Source: CAYRFE01 sp964423645 [NCBI: uncultured bacterium] (GTDB lineage: Bacteria > Macinerneyibacteriota > Macinerneyibacteria > Macinerneyibacteriales). Taken from it: DNA of 64,000 nucleotides. The translations under genes were made by a program, and so were the position numbers. The DNA is taken from NCBI GenBank assembly GCA_964423645.1, contig CAYRFE010000006.1, positions 48,548 to 112,547 of the forward strand, written 5' to 3'. The notes under the pieces were generated by a model. That model worked only from the letters and a program-made list of their open reading frames with translations, had not been told where the DNA came from and made no database searches. The stretch's first letter is position 1, and each line of letters opens with the position of its first letter. Of this stretch, positions 1 to 10,822 are shown piece by piece.

Positions 1-1
1 A

Positions 2-607
2 CAAGAATTGGAAAAAACGAATCGCCTGGAAAATATGTATGCATGTTTTACCAAGATACTCGCGTATATGCCTGAATATTCGATAAGTGATGATTATGCA
101 CTTCTGATGGGGAACAAATATTACGACAAATTGTTTGACTATAAGAAGGCATTGGCGTTTTACCTGATCGTCGATAACAATAAAGATATTTCGCCGCAGG
201 TTGAGCAGGAGGTTAAGTATCGTATCGCAAAATGTTACAACAGTATGCAGGAATATAAAAATGCGCTTATCGCATATAATAAGTTGTTGGAAAAGTTTCC
301 GAATCACAAACGAAAAGATGAAGTTGAGAATGAAGTGGGACGTATGAATTTTCAACTTGCTGAAGTTGCATTCGTAAAGAAAGATTATGATGAAGCGCTC
401 GCAAGGGCTGTGTCGGTATTGGAAGTAGGCAAACCGGTTCTTCTTCTTGATAATGCACGTAGAATTGCCGGAGACGCATATCTCGAAAAAGGTGATACCG
501 AGAATGCACTTCGTATGTATGAGTTAATTGTCCGCAGTGATCCGTATCGTAAACATTCAGTAACTATGTATGCATTGAAGCAGATAGAAAAACTTGGAGG
601 GAGATAA
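2..607 (+). CDS. TPR-repeat protein, 5' end outside the window
   Basis: The frame is open from the first bases of the window with no stop, so the true start lies upstream and the TTG at 8 is probably internal. The visible 200 residues are helical with spaced Ala/Tyr/Leu patterns of tetratricopeptide repeats (around residues 35-65, 70-105, 115-140 and 155-180, for example KYRIAKCYN and AGDAYLEKGD). There is no enzymatic motif. The stop at 605-607 lies just before the TTG start of the next TPR gene, and the RBS of that gene (GGAGGG, 596-601) is inside this coding region, so the two are probably translated together. A role as a scaffold in envelope assembly is inferred from the neighbouring lipoprotein; the function is unknown. 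Confidence 0.8.
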   Translation, partial: QELEKTNRLENMYACFTKILAYMPEYSISDDYALLMGNKYYDKLFDYKKALAFYLIVDNNKDISPQVEQEVKYRIAKCYNSMQEYKNALIAYNKLLEKFPNHKRKDEVENEVGRMNFQLAEVAFVKKDYDEALARAVSVLEVGKPVLLLDNARRIAGDAYLEKGDTENALRMYELIVRSDPYRKHSVTMYALKQIEKLGGR

Positions 608-608
608 C

Positions 609-1367
609 TTGATATCTATGAGAAAAATTATTCCGATCGTGCTTTTTGCGGTTTTCATTATAACTGCAGTCACGTGTTCAAAAAAAACGGTTCGCCTTGC
701 ATTAAGCGAACAGGATTCGTATACGAAAGTAAGCGGTTTGTATGAAAAGGGTAAATATGTGCGGTTTCTTGATGATTCAAAATATTTTTTATCGGATTAC
801 CCGGCAAGTAAGCATGCGGCAAAAGTTCAGTATTGGACAGGTGAGGCATATACTTATCGGAAAGAATATGAAGAAGCAATTTTTGCATATCAGCGTGTTA
901 TCGATAAATACTCTGATAGTGAGTATTTAGACGATGCATATTATAAAATCGGAGAAGTATATTTTAAACAAAAGTTGAACCCTCAAAGGGATCAGACCGC
1001 GACGAAAAAAGCTATTTACTACTATGAAAAAGTAGCGCAGCTCGGGAGCCCGTTTACTGATGATGCGCGTGTAAAGATACGTCATTGTCGATCATTATTA
1101 GCCCAGAAACAATATTATATCGCGCGATTTTATTATCGGTCGAAGCAATATGATACATCGATCGCGTTACTTGATGAAGCGCTTTCAAATTTCAGCGATA
1201 CCCCGGAAATGGCTTATTTCTACTATTTAAAAGGGATGAACTATTTTAAACAGAAGGATACGGAAAAAACACGTGCGATGCTTGCAATGATGGAGCAATA
1301 TAAGCCACTTGATGAAAAGCTTGCGAAATATGTGGCAAAGCTGGAAAAGAAACTGCTCGAAAAATAA
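609..1367 (+). CDS. TPR outer-membrane lipoprotein, BamD/YbgF-like
   Basis: I chose the TTG at 609 because GGAGGG at 596-601 sits 7 nt upstream; the ATG at 618 is the alternative. The N-terminus is a signal peptide (basic MRK, hydrophobic stretch) ending in AVTC, a lipobox with an unusual Thr at -1 of a kind tolerated in some lineages. The remaining ~225 residues carry TPR units of the type seen in BamD and CpoB/YbgF (pattern YWTGEAY, YYKIGEVYF, YYLKGMNYF). BamD works in outer-membrane protein assembly and YbgF with Tol-Pal; the sequence does not decide between them. The stop overlaps the nadD ATG by one base, which indicates an operon. Confidence 0.8.
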   Translation: MISMRKIIPIVLFAVFIITAVTCSKKTVRLALSEQDSYTKVSGLYEKGKYVRFLDDSKYFLSDYPASKHAAKVQYWTGEAYTYRKEYEEAIFAYQRVIDKYSDSEYLDDAYYKIGEVYFKQKLNPQRDQTATKKAIYYYEKVAQLGSPFTDDARVKIRHCRSLLAQKQYYIARFYYRSKQYDTSIALLDEALSNFSDTPEMAYFYYLKGMNYFKQKDTEKTRAMLAMMEQYKPLDEKLAKYVAKLEKKLLEK

Positions 1368-1933
1368 TGAAAATCGGTATTCTGGGAGGCTCATTTAATC
1401 CGGTTCATATTGGACATTTAGCAATTGCAGAGGAAGCATTGTCGATGCTTTCTCTTGACGAAATGTATCTTATACCGGCCTTTATTCCTCCGCATAAGCA
1501 GGATTTGAATTTGTTATCTGCAACGGTACGCCTTCATCTTTTACATGAAGCTACAAAAAATACCATGATAAAAGTGAGCAGTTATGAAATAGATAGAGCT
1601 GAAGTTTCGTATACAATCGATACGATTCGTTATTTTAAACGTAACAATGATGTCGTTTTGTGTGTCGGCGCGGATTCTGCTCTGCATTTTGAAACATGGA
1701 AAGCCTATAAAGAAATTTTAAGCAGTGCACAAGTAGCCGTGTATCCGCGTCCGGGTACCGGCCTGGATGATGTGCGAAAAAAATGGCAGGAATCGTTCCT
1801 TTATTGTGATATGCCGCTTTTGGATATATCCTCGACTGACATACGCGAACGGATTATTGCAGAAAGACCCTATCGTTGGTTTGTTCCGCAACGAGTGTGG
1901 GAAATTATAGATAAAGAAAGGCTTTTTCAGTGA
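1367..1933 (+). CDS. nadD: Nicotinate-nucleotide adenylyltransferase
   Basis: 188 residues, the usual NadD length. The nucleotidyltransferase signature GGSFNPVHIGHL is at residues 6-17 (GxFxPxHxGH, ATP binding) and the C-terminal SSTDIRERI motif corresponds to the ISSTxIR phosphate-binding loop. NadD adenylates nicotinate mononucleotide to deamido-NAD in cytoplasmic NAD synthesis. The ATG overlaps the upstream TAA by one base and the stop overlaps the next GTG start by 3 bases. The nadD / LytR-C / rsfS neighbourhood recurs in several bacterial groups and supports all three calls. Confidence 0.96.
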   Translation: MKIGILGGSFNPVHIGHLAIAEEALSMLSLDEMYLIPAFIPPHKQDLNLLSATVRLHLLHEATKNTMIKVSSYEIDRAEVSYTIDTIRYFKRNNDVVLCVGADSALHFETWKAYKEILSSAQVAVYPRPGTGLDDVRKKWQESFLYCDMPLLDISSTDIRERIIAERPYRWFVPQRVWEIIDKERLFQ

Positions 1934-2412
1934 GTAACAAAAAATATATGATCATTGCCGCGACAGTTTTTATCGTACTGATTACAGTCGGGTTTTTTGT
2001 ACGACATACACGATGGAAGAATTTTTATCGCGACTATCCTAAAGGTAAAATTCGTATCGAGTTACAGAATGGTACTCCGATAGAGGGTTTTGCATTTAAA
2101 ATGACCAAGATATTTCGATACCATGGATTTGATGTGGTCGATTTTAGTAATGCAGACAGTAAAAAATTCAAAAAAACAGTGATTATCGATTTACGCGGTA
2201 GCAATCCTGAGTTGAAGATTTTGCAATCATTTCTTCATACCGATGAGTGTTATACGATTTACAGCGAACGTGCTGAACGAGAAGGTATCGATGCGATAGT
2301 GATATTGGGAAGTGATTTGTTGGATAATGAGGTGTTTCAAGATTCACGATATAGCGGGAGGATTATTTTTGATGAAAAGTCTACAAACGATCGCAACAGC
2401 TCTGGCAGATAA
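1930..2412 (+). CDS. Membrane-anchored LytR C-terminal domain protein
   Basis: 160 residues from a GTG start overlapping the nadD stop (GTGA). Residues ~6-24 form one membrane segment, followed by a short basic stretch and a LytR_C-type domain (about 40-140): IRIELQNGTP near the start and IDAIVILGSDL near the end match the family pattern V.NGT...G.A and D..VILG.D. The catalytic LytR-CpsA-Psr domain is absent, so this is the stand-alone C-terminal domain, whose biochemical role is not established. It precedes rsfS, the usual context, and overlaps that gene by 41 nt. Confidence 0.8.
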   Translation: MSNKKYMIIAATVFIVLITVGFFVRHTRWKNFYRDYPKGKIRIELQNGTPIEGFAFKMTKIFRYHGFDVVDFSNADSKKFKKTVIIDLRGSNPELKILQSFLHTDECYTIYSERAEREGIDAIVILGSDLLDNEVFQDSRYSGRIIFDEKSTNDRNSSGR

Positions 2413-2692
2413 AAAAGCGGAAGAGATTCGCATTCTTGATGTGAGAGGATTGAGCCCTGTTACCGATTATCTTATTATTACATCGGTTGAAACGATTCGG
2501 CAAGCCCAAGCGGCTGCTGATGAAATTGAACTCAAAGAAGGACGACCGTTTCACAAAGAGGGATATGAAAATGGCGAATGGATCGCACTGGATTACGGCG
2601 ATTGTATGGTGCATATTTTTCATCGTTCAAAACGACCGTTCTACGGGCTTGATGAACTTTGGTCACGAGCGGTATTGGTGGATGTGAAGTGA
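2372..2692 (+). CDS. rsfS: Ribosomal silencing factor RsfS (Iojap/YbeB)
   Basis: The ATG at 2372 is preceded by GGGAGGA (2356-2362), giving a 106-residue protein of normal family length; the longer upstream frame overlaps the previous gene and is not credible. Recognisable parts are VTDYLIITS, FHKEGYENGEWIALDYGD and the terminal LWSRAVLVDV, matching DYFVI.SG, E....WVLLDYGDVVVH and D.WR.A. in RsfS. RsfS binds ribosomal protein L14 and blocks subunit joining when nutrients are short. The 41 nt overlap with the LytR-C gene and 4 nt overlap with rlmH point to coupled translation. Confidence 0.93.
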   Translation: MKSLQTIATALADKKAEEIRILDVRGLSPVTDYLIITSVETIRQAQAAADEIELKEGRPFHKEGYENGEWIALDYGDCMVHIFHRSKRPFYGLDELWSRAVLVDVK

Positions 2693-3150
2693 AGATATCC
2701 GTGTGTATGTTTGGATTACCCAAAAACACACTCTTTCGCGAGCAAATTGAGTATTATGAAACGTTATTAATGAAAAAATTACCAATTACGAGAAAAATAT
2801 TAAAAGAAGTAAAAGCGGGTGACGATTCCGCGCGACAAGAACAGGAATTACGTAACCTTGAGCGTGAGATGCTCGCGGATACCGGTGTGAAAATTGTACT
2901 TGATGCAGCGGGGAAAGAATATTCAACGGAAGATTTTGCCGATTTTATGAAGAAAAGCATACAAAACGGGCGGGATGTGACATTTTATATAGGGAATTTT
3001 TACGGACTTGATGAGCGTATTCGCTCAAAAGCAGACGGATTATTGTCGCTGAGCAAAATGACATTTACTCATGAATGTGCCGCGATGCTTTTATATGAAC
3101 AATTATACCGTGTGCAAACGATTCTATTCGGCGGGAAGTATCACAAATAA
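2689..3150 (+). CDS. rlmH: 23S rRNA pseudouridine1915 N3-methyltransferase
   Basis: A GTG at 2689 overlaps the rsfS stop by 4 nt and gives 153 residues, the standard RlmH size. The SPOUT-fold C-terminus is recognisable: VTFYIGNFYGLDERI (SAM-binding loop, where most homologues have IGG), then KMTFTHECAAMLLYEQLYR and the terminal YHK that corresponds to the YH(K/R) tail. RlmH methylates pseudouridine 1915 of 23S rRNA in assembled ribosomes. Its place next to rsfS fits a ribosome-maintenance group. Confidence 0.93.
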   Translation: MKISVCMFGLPKNTLFREQIEYYETLLMKKLPITRKILKEVKAGDDSARQEQELRNLEREMLADTGVKIVLDAAGKEYSTEDFADFMKKSIQNGRDVTFYIGNFYGLDERIRSKADGLLSLSKMTFTHECAAMLLYEQLYRVQTILFGGKYHK

Positions 3151-3163
3151 AGGATGGTGCAGA

Positions 3164-3907
3164 ATGGGTTTCGATAAACGTAAAGTCGGCGAGAAAGAAG
3201 TAAATACACCCGAATCTCAGAAAATGACAATGCAAGAACGTGTCAATAAAGAATTACGCGAGTGGGCAGGTGCTATTATCTGGGCGTTGGCGGTGTTTCT
3301 TTTATTATTCCAACCATTTGTGATGTCCGGTTATAAAATACCGAGCGGATCCATGGAGGACACGCTTTTAATCGGTGATTTTCTTCAAATCGACAAATGT
3401 ACCTTCGGAGGTAAAATTCCACTCACCAATATTCGCGTGCCCGGTATTCGTAAGCCTCAACAAGGAGATATAGTTGCATTTTGGAGTCTTGAAGATCCAA
3501 ACATGCGTATGATAAAACGTTGCGTAGCAGTGGGCGGGCAAACGGTTGAGGTTCGCAATAAGCAACTATACGTCAATGGTCAGCCCGTTGATGCAGAGTA
3601 TATTCGCCATAAAGATAGTATTGTTGCACCGAAAGGTTCAATATTGGAACGTAGGGATAATTTTGGTCCTTTTGTTGTACCGGAAGGTATGTATTTTATG
3701 ATGGGGGATAACCGCGACCATTCTCACGACAGTCGTTTCTTTGGCCCCGTACCGTTTGACCGAGTGATCGGAATCGCACGATTCATTTATTTTTCCGTTG
3801 AAGAGAACAGCGGACGATCGATCCTTTCGTCCATCCGTTTTTCGCGGATGTTCAAACGATTGAGTAAAGCAAAAGACAGTGAGTCGTTTAAGGTGTCGCA
3901 GAAGTAG
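3164..3907 (+). CDS. lepB: Signal peptidase I
   Basis: The ATG at 3164 follows AAGGATGG (3150-3157) and gives 247 residues. A transmembrane segment (about residues 32-52) precedes the Ser motif PSGSMEDT, with catalytic Ser63; the general-base Lys is K118 in MIKRCVAVGG, and box E is MGDNRDHSHDSR near residue 186. Type I signal peptidase removes signal peptides of exported proteins on the outer face of the inner membrane. It is the last gene of the operon and is followed by a terminator at 3974-4003. The N-terminal ~30 residues before the membrane segment are charged and cytoplasmic, longer than usual. Confidence 0.95.
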   Translation: MGFDKRKVGEKEVNTPESQKMTMQERVNKELREWAGAIIWALAVFLLLFQPFVMSGYKIPSGSMEDTLLIGDFLQIDKCTFGGKIPLTNIRVPGIRKPQQGDIVAFWSLEDPNMRMIKRCVAVGGQTVEVRNKQLYVNGQPVDAEYIRHKDSIVAPKGSILERRDNFGPFVVPEGMYFMMGDNRDHSHDSRFFGPVPFDRVIGIARFIYFSVEENSGRSILSSIRFSRMFKRLSKAKDSESFKVSQK

Positions 3908-3973
3908 TTACATCAGCACTTAATAAGAGCGTTGACTACGTTTTTATCTTCCTATGTATAAATAAAACTGTGT

Positions 3974-4003
3974 AAGGGACGGAAATAACCGTTCCTTTTT
4001 TTA
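3974..4003 (+). terminator. Rho-independent terminator after lepB
   Basis: GGGACGG / CCGTTCC stem (one G-U pair) with loop AAATAA, followed directly by a run of seven T. It ends the first operon and separates it from the convergent Sel1 gene. Confidence 0.85.
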
Positions 4004-4006
4004 TAA

Positions 4007-4783
4007 TTAAAAGCGTGTATCAAATATTTGATGCGGATCAACCGGGTGTTCCTCCAGCCATATTTTTGCAAGTTTGACTGCAGTATCTTTTTGTTCCTGA
4101 GTAATTTTCCCTTCATTATCCCAAGCATCACGCCATCTTAAGGCGTATTTACTTTTCTGGGAAGCTATCGTAAGCCATTTGTAAATCTCAATATAATCGT
4201 TTGAAGCTGAATAAAAAATTACCATTCCCATTTGTGCATCAGGATGTCCCTGTTCGGCAGCTTTTAAAATGAGATCATAGCATTCTGTTTTATCTTTCAT
4301 ATTCTCAGGTAGTTCGCTTTTTGAATCTTTTGTGTATTTTTGTAATTTTAAAGAACCTACCATATACTGCGCGTTCGGATTATTTTGTTCAACACTTTTA
4401 GATAACCATGATATTGCTTCACTTTCATTTTTATCAATTCCAATACCAAAATAATATCGCTTGCCGATTTCATATTGCGCTTGCGCATCGTCGTTTGTAG
4501 CAGCCATTAGAAACCATTTTGTGGCTTCAATATGATTATCCATTTGAGAATATATAATACCAAGCATTATTTGTGCATGAGCTAACCCCATATTTGCTGC
4601 TTTTTTAAAATGTATTATTGCGTTTTGAATATCATTAGATTTTTGATACTTCAAACCGATATTCATTTCTTCTAAAGCTGCTCTAGATTCACCGATGAGA
4701 TGTTTTGATTTAGTTTGAGGCGAGGAGGTAGCACAAGCTTGCAACAATATAGTAATAACGATCATAAAAATTATGTTTTTCAT
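4007..4783 (-). CDS. Sel1-repeat lipoprotein
   Basis: The start ATG at 4783 has AAGGATGG upstream; an 18-codon longer frame is disregarded. Signal peptide MKNIIFMIVITILLQAC with a good lipobox (LQAC), then ATSS. From about residue 35 there are Sel1-like repeats of ~36 residues with the A.Y.LG..Y..G.G...A..W pattern (for example AQYEIGKRYYFGIGID), ending about residue 215. Sel1 repeats are alpha/alpha solenoids for protein contacts, so this is probably an envelope-anchored adaptor. It is a lone gene in the opposite direction to both neighbours. Relatives by repeat type are at 12211 and 45565. Confidence 0.85.
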   Translation of the reverse strand: MKNIIFMIVITILLQACATSSPQTKSKHLIGESRAALEEMNIGLKYQKSNDIQNAIIHFKKAANMGLAHAQIMLGIIYSQMDNHIEATKWFLMAATNDDAQAQYEIGKRYYFGIGIDKNESEAISWLSKSVEQNNPNAQYMVGSLKLQKYTKDSKSELPENMKDKTECYDLILKAAEQGHPDAQMGMVIFYSASNDYIEIYKWLTIASQKSKYALRWRDAWDNEGKITQEQKDTAVKLAKIWLEEHPVDPHQIFDTRF

Positions 4784-5010
4784 AATAATCCATCCTTTTT
4801 TGAAGAGATAAGTAACATAATTATTTAGAACTGTCAATAGAATTTTAAAAGTATTGTAATGAGTGAATAGTTGGATTAAACAAACCCCGATGAATTTTAA
4901 ACTGTTGAATGCTTAAAACTATTCATAAAAAGTAAAGCGAAATGTTAATACTTAGCTAAAAGCATACGGAAAACTAAACTCAAATGTATTTTTGTTATTG
5001 TGAATGAATT

Positions 5011-5040
5011 TTACAAAATTTCCTCACTGTATGCTATACT
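5011..5040 (+). promoter_or_regulatory. Predicted sigma70 promoter of rnr-tgt
   Basis: TTACAA (5011-5016), 18 nt, then TATACT (5035-5040), 35 bp ahead of the rnr start. The AT-rich 230 bp upstream holds no gene. Confidence 0.55.
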
Positions 5041-5075
5041 CATCTCATGAATTATAACAAAGGAAATAGTATACC

Positions 5076-8173
<3,098 letters not shown>

Positions 8174-8629
8174 TAGCGCAGGATTTTTCGTCACCGGGAC
8201 GCTTCGTCGAAATGACACGAACTCCCCCGAATGAGTACATTCTGCCCCCTCTTTAGTAAAGAGGGGGTTGGGGGAGTTTGATAGCATCATTATACTTTAC
8301 GATGATACATTGCATTGCGTCACCCGAGGATAGTTGAGGTTGTCATCTCGAACCTACTGCGTGAGAGTTCTTGCTATTCAAATAACAGGATTTTTTGTCA
8401 CCGTGACGCTTCGTCGAAATGGCGATACTCGGGGCGATATGGAATCGCCCTCTACAAAAACATACTCCTATAAACGTTCACTACCCCGTCATCTTTCAGA
8501 TGCCACCCCTTCAGTGTGAAGGGGAATTAAATCAGCGAGAATCTGCGTTAATCAGCGGATGAAAATATTAGTCATTTCGAACCTTCCGATGTGAAAAAAA
8601 ACATCTACGGATCGTGCAAAAGATAAACA
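8174..8629. repeat. Gene-free stretch filled with dispersed repeats
   Basis: Apart from the palindrome at 8221-8277 this contains: two copies of GACGCTTCGTCGAAATG (8200 and 8404 regions); the perfect hairpin CCCCTTCA / TGAAGGGG near 8510-8527; and a run rich in TCTGCG / CAGCGGAT near 8530-8560. Related sequence occurs at 15600-15720 and, inverted, at 41242-41345. I see no credible gene here; a 61-codon frame at 8334 runs across the repeats. Confidence 0.7.
8221..8277. repeat. Nested palindrome, possible terminator after tgt
   Basis: Inner perfect stem CCCCCTCTTT / AAAGAGGGGG (8245-8254 and 8258-8267, loop AGT) inside outer arms ACTCCCCC (8221-8228) and GGGGGAGT (8270-8277). The same inner stem recurs at 40790-40813. 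There is no clean T tract, so it may be a mobile palindromic repeat that also stops transcription. Confidence 0.7.
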
Positions 8630-8657
8630 TTGCCATATATCGATTTTTGCGTATAAT
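8630..8657 (+). promoter_or_regulatory. Predicted promoter of rnz-epmA
   Basis: TTGCCA (8630-8635), 16 nt, TATAAT (8652-8657), about 60 bp before the rnz start. Confidence 0.6.
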
Positions 8658-8716
8658 AAACACCATAAAAAGCAGCGAAGAAAGTAAACTACAACAAAAA
8701 GGAACGAGAAAGACAC

Positions 8717-9610
8717 ATGATTGAAATTGTAACGTTAGGAACAGGTTCTGCAATACCGAATATTCTGCGTAACCACTCGTCCACGGCAATAGTTCGTGAC
8801 GGGGATATTTTTCTTTTTGATTGCGGGGAAGCGACACAGCATCAGATTCAAAAGGTTGGCCTGCGTCATTCAAAGATCCAAGCAATTTTTATATCACATT
8901 TGCACGGCGACCATGTGTTCGGTTTGCCGGGATTACTCACTACGCTCGGTTTGAACGGGCGAGATATTCCGTTGTCGGTCTATGGTCCACCGGGTATTAA
9001 GGAATATGTTGAGGAAATGCTTCGTCTTGTGAGTGCGGTGGTAGATTATCCGCTACACGTTGTTGAGATGCAGACCGGGATCGAATACGATCTTGGCGAA
9101 GTGCATGTGACCGCATTACCGTTGAAACATGGTGTGCTTACATACGGATTTCGTATACGTGAGGATGATAAACCCGGGAAATTTGATCTGGAACATGCCG
9201 TTTCGCTTGGAATCCCTGCGGGACCTCTGTTTGGGCAACTGCAAAAAGGCAACAGTATCGAATGGAACGGAAAAACTATTCATCCAGCAGATGTGTTGGG
9301 TGAGGCACGACGTGGGTGTGTGCTTGCGTATATCCTTGATTCCGAACCGTGTGAAAATGCCAAGGAGCTTGCACGCAACGCTGATGCGGCCCTTTTTGAC
9401 GGCACCTATACCGACGAAGATACCGACTATGCTCGAAGAGGACAGCACTCTACGCACAAAGAAGCATGCGTTATAGCGCAGGAAGCGGGGGTTCGGATGC
9501 TTATTCTTACGCATTTCAGTCAGCGATATGTGGTTCCGTTTAAGAATTTTGAACAGAACGGTATGAAAGTTGTGTATGCATACGATAGAATGCGAGTGCA
9601 GGTATGCTGA
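8717..9610 (+). CDS. rnz: Ribonuclease Z
   Basis: 297 residues, close to the short-form tRNase Z length. The metallo-beta-lactamase motif SHLHGDHVFG gives zinc ligands H61, H63, D65 and H66; further signals are the FDCGEATQHQ segment near residue 36 and the C-terminal LTHFSQRY that supplies the last His. It cuts the 3' trailer from tRNA precursors. AAGGAACGAG precedes the ATG. It overlaps the next gene by 7 nt, pairing a tRNA-processing enzyme with a synthetase paralogue. Confidence 0.94.
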   Translation: MIEIVTLGTGSAIPNILRNHSSTAIVRDGDIFLFDCGEATQHQIQKVGLRHSKIQAIFISHLHGDHVFGLPGLLTTLGLNGRDIPLSVYGPPGIKEYVEEMLRLVSAVVDYPLHVVEMQTGIEYDLGEVHVTALPLKHGVLTYGFRIREDDKPGKFDLEHAVSLGIPAGPLFGQLQKGNSIEWNGKTIHPADVLGEARRGCVLAYILDSEPCENAKELARNADAALFDGTYTDEDTDYARRGQHSTHKEACVIAQEAGVRMLILTHFSQRYVVPFKNFEQNGMKVVYAYDRMRVQVC

Positions 9611-10755
9611 TTCGCGGACGGTTAATAATCATCGAAAATGAGCAATATTTATTATCAGGCACACGGTATTATCCAATAAAAGGCATTGTGGGTGCCGATA
9701 TGTATGATCTGTGTGAATGTGAAGGCACCGAGTGGGACGGTGTCATTATCGCCGAACGTACGCGTGTATTGCAACACGGTACGATGGTCGGCGGGCATGA
9801 GAATTGGAAAAAAATGGTATATGACACAGGATTCAAGTCGCAGATGATCGAGATGCAGCTTGCGGTGAATCAGATGCGAAGTTTTTTCCTAAAAATGAAT
9901 TTTTTGGAAGTCTATACGCCGGTTGCAGCACCGTATGCAGCGATGGAGCCGAATATCGATTCGTTTGAGACCGTGTTCGGACGTGATAAAAAGTTGTATC
10001 TGCAAACTTCACCGGAATATTATATGAAAAAACTGCTTGCTGCGGATCTGTATCAGAACATCTTTCAAATATGCCCTGTGTTTCGCAATAATGAGAATGG
10101 CAATCGACACAATCCCGAGTTTCTCATGCTGGAGTGGTACCGTCAGTATGCACCGTATGAAACGCTCATGGACGATTGTTTCGGGCTGATCAAAGCATGT
10201 GCAAAGAAAGATATGCTTACTTATCAGGGGCAGACTGTGTTACTCGATGCGTATGAAAAACTTACGGTTGCCGATGCGTTTGAGCGATATGCCGCAATGC
10301 CGTTGGATGCGCTTGGCGTGTATAACGATATACCCGGCTGGGAAGAACGTTTTTTCCAGATACTTGTCGAGCAGGTAGAACCGCGCTTGGGATGGGAGCG
10401 TCCGACCGTGTTGTGCGAATATCCCGCAAAACTTGCCGCGCTTGCGTCGCTTAAAAAAGATGATCCGCGTGTTGCGAATCGTTTTGAATTATATATTTGC
10501 GGGATAGAACTCGCAAATTGTTTTGAAGAGCTATGCGATGCTGAACAGCAGTATCTGCGTTTTGAAGCAGAGCAACATGCCCGTATGAAAGCGGGAAAAC
10601 CGGTGTATGATATCGATAAAACCTTTATCGAAGCATTGAAAACGGGGATGCCACCGAGTTCCGGTGGTGCGCTCGGTATACAGCGTTTACTCATGGTGCT
10701 GTTTGATGCGACATCAATTCGCGAGACGTTGTTGTTCCCGTATGAGGATTTATAA
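9604..10755 (+). CDS. epmA: EpmA/GenX-type lysyl-tRNA synthetase paralogue
   Basis: 383 residues. Class II aminoacyl-tRNA synthetase core from about residue 80: motif 2 region FRNNENGNRHNPEFLMLEW, then IELANCFEE and the motif 3 segment PPSSGGALGIQRLLM. This matches EpmA (PoxA/GenX), which attaches beta-lysine to elongation factor P. Canonical EpmA is ~325 residues and lacks the anticodon-binding domain; here the first ~75 residues are an extra beta-rich segment that may be a reduced OB fold. Neither epmB nor efp is in the window. The start overlaps rnz by 7 nt and has only a weak RBS. Confidence 0.85.
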   Translation: MLIRGRLIIIENEQYLLSGTRYYPIKGIVGADMYDLCECEGTEWDGVIIAERTRVLQHGTMVGGHENWKKMVYDTGFKSQMIEMQLAVNQMRSFFLKMNFLEVYTPVAAPYAAMEPNIDSFETVFGRDKKLYLQTSPEYYMKKLLAADLYQNIFQICPVFRNNENGNRHNPEFLMLEWYRQYAPYETLMDDCFGLIKACAKKDMLTYQGQTVLLDAYEKLTVADAFERYAAMPLDALGVYNDIPGWEERFFQILVEQVEPRLGWERPTVLCEYPAKLAALASLKKDDPRVANRFELYICGIELANCFEELCDAEQQYLRFEAEQHARMKAGKPVYDIDKTFIEALKTGMPPSSGGALGIQRLLMVLFDATSIRETLLFPYEDL

Positions 10756-10777
10756 TATCCGGTATCAATAATTATAC

Positions 10778-10807
10778 TTTACATTATTATACTATGTAGT
10801 ATAATAA
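10778..10807 (+). promoter_or_regulatory. Promoter with overlapping perfect palindrome
   Basis: TTTACA (10778-10783), 16 nt, TATAAT (10800-10805). An exact inverted repeat with 11 bp arms and a TG centre (10784-10807; TTATTATACTA and its complement) covers the spacer and the -10 box. The position predicts repression by a dimeric regulator. It serves the ATPase/Sel1 gene pair. Confidence 0.7.
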
Positions 10808-10822
10808 CAACGAGGTGTAAGA

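Noticed and set aside
8334-8519. Possible small gene of 61 codons after tgt
   Set aside because: It lies across the dispersed repeats, has no RBS, and its product has no hydrophobic or domain pattern.
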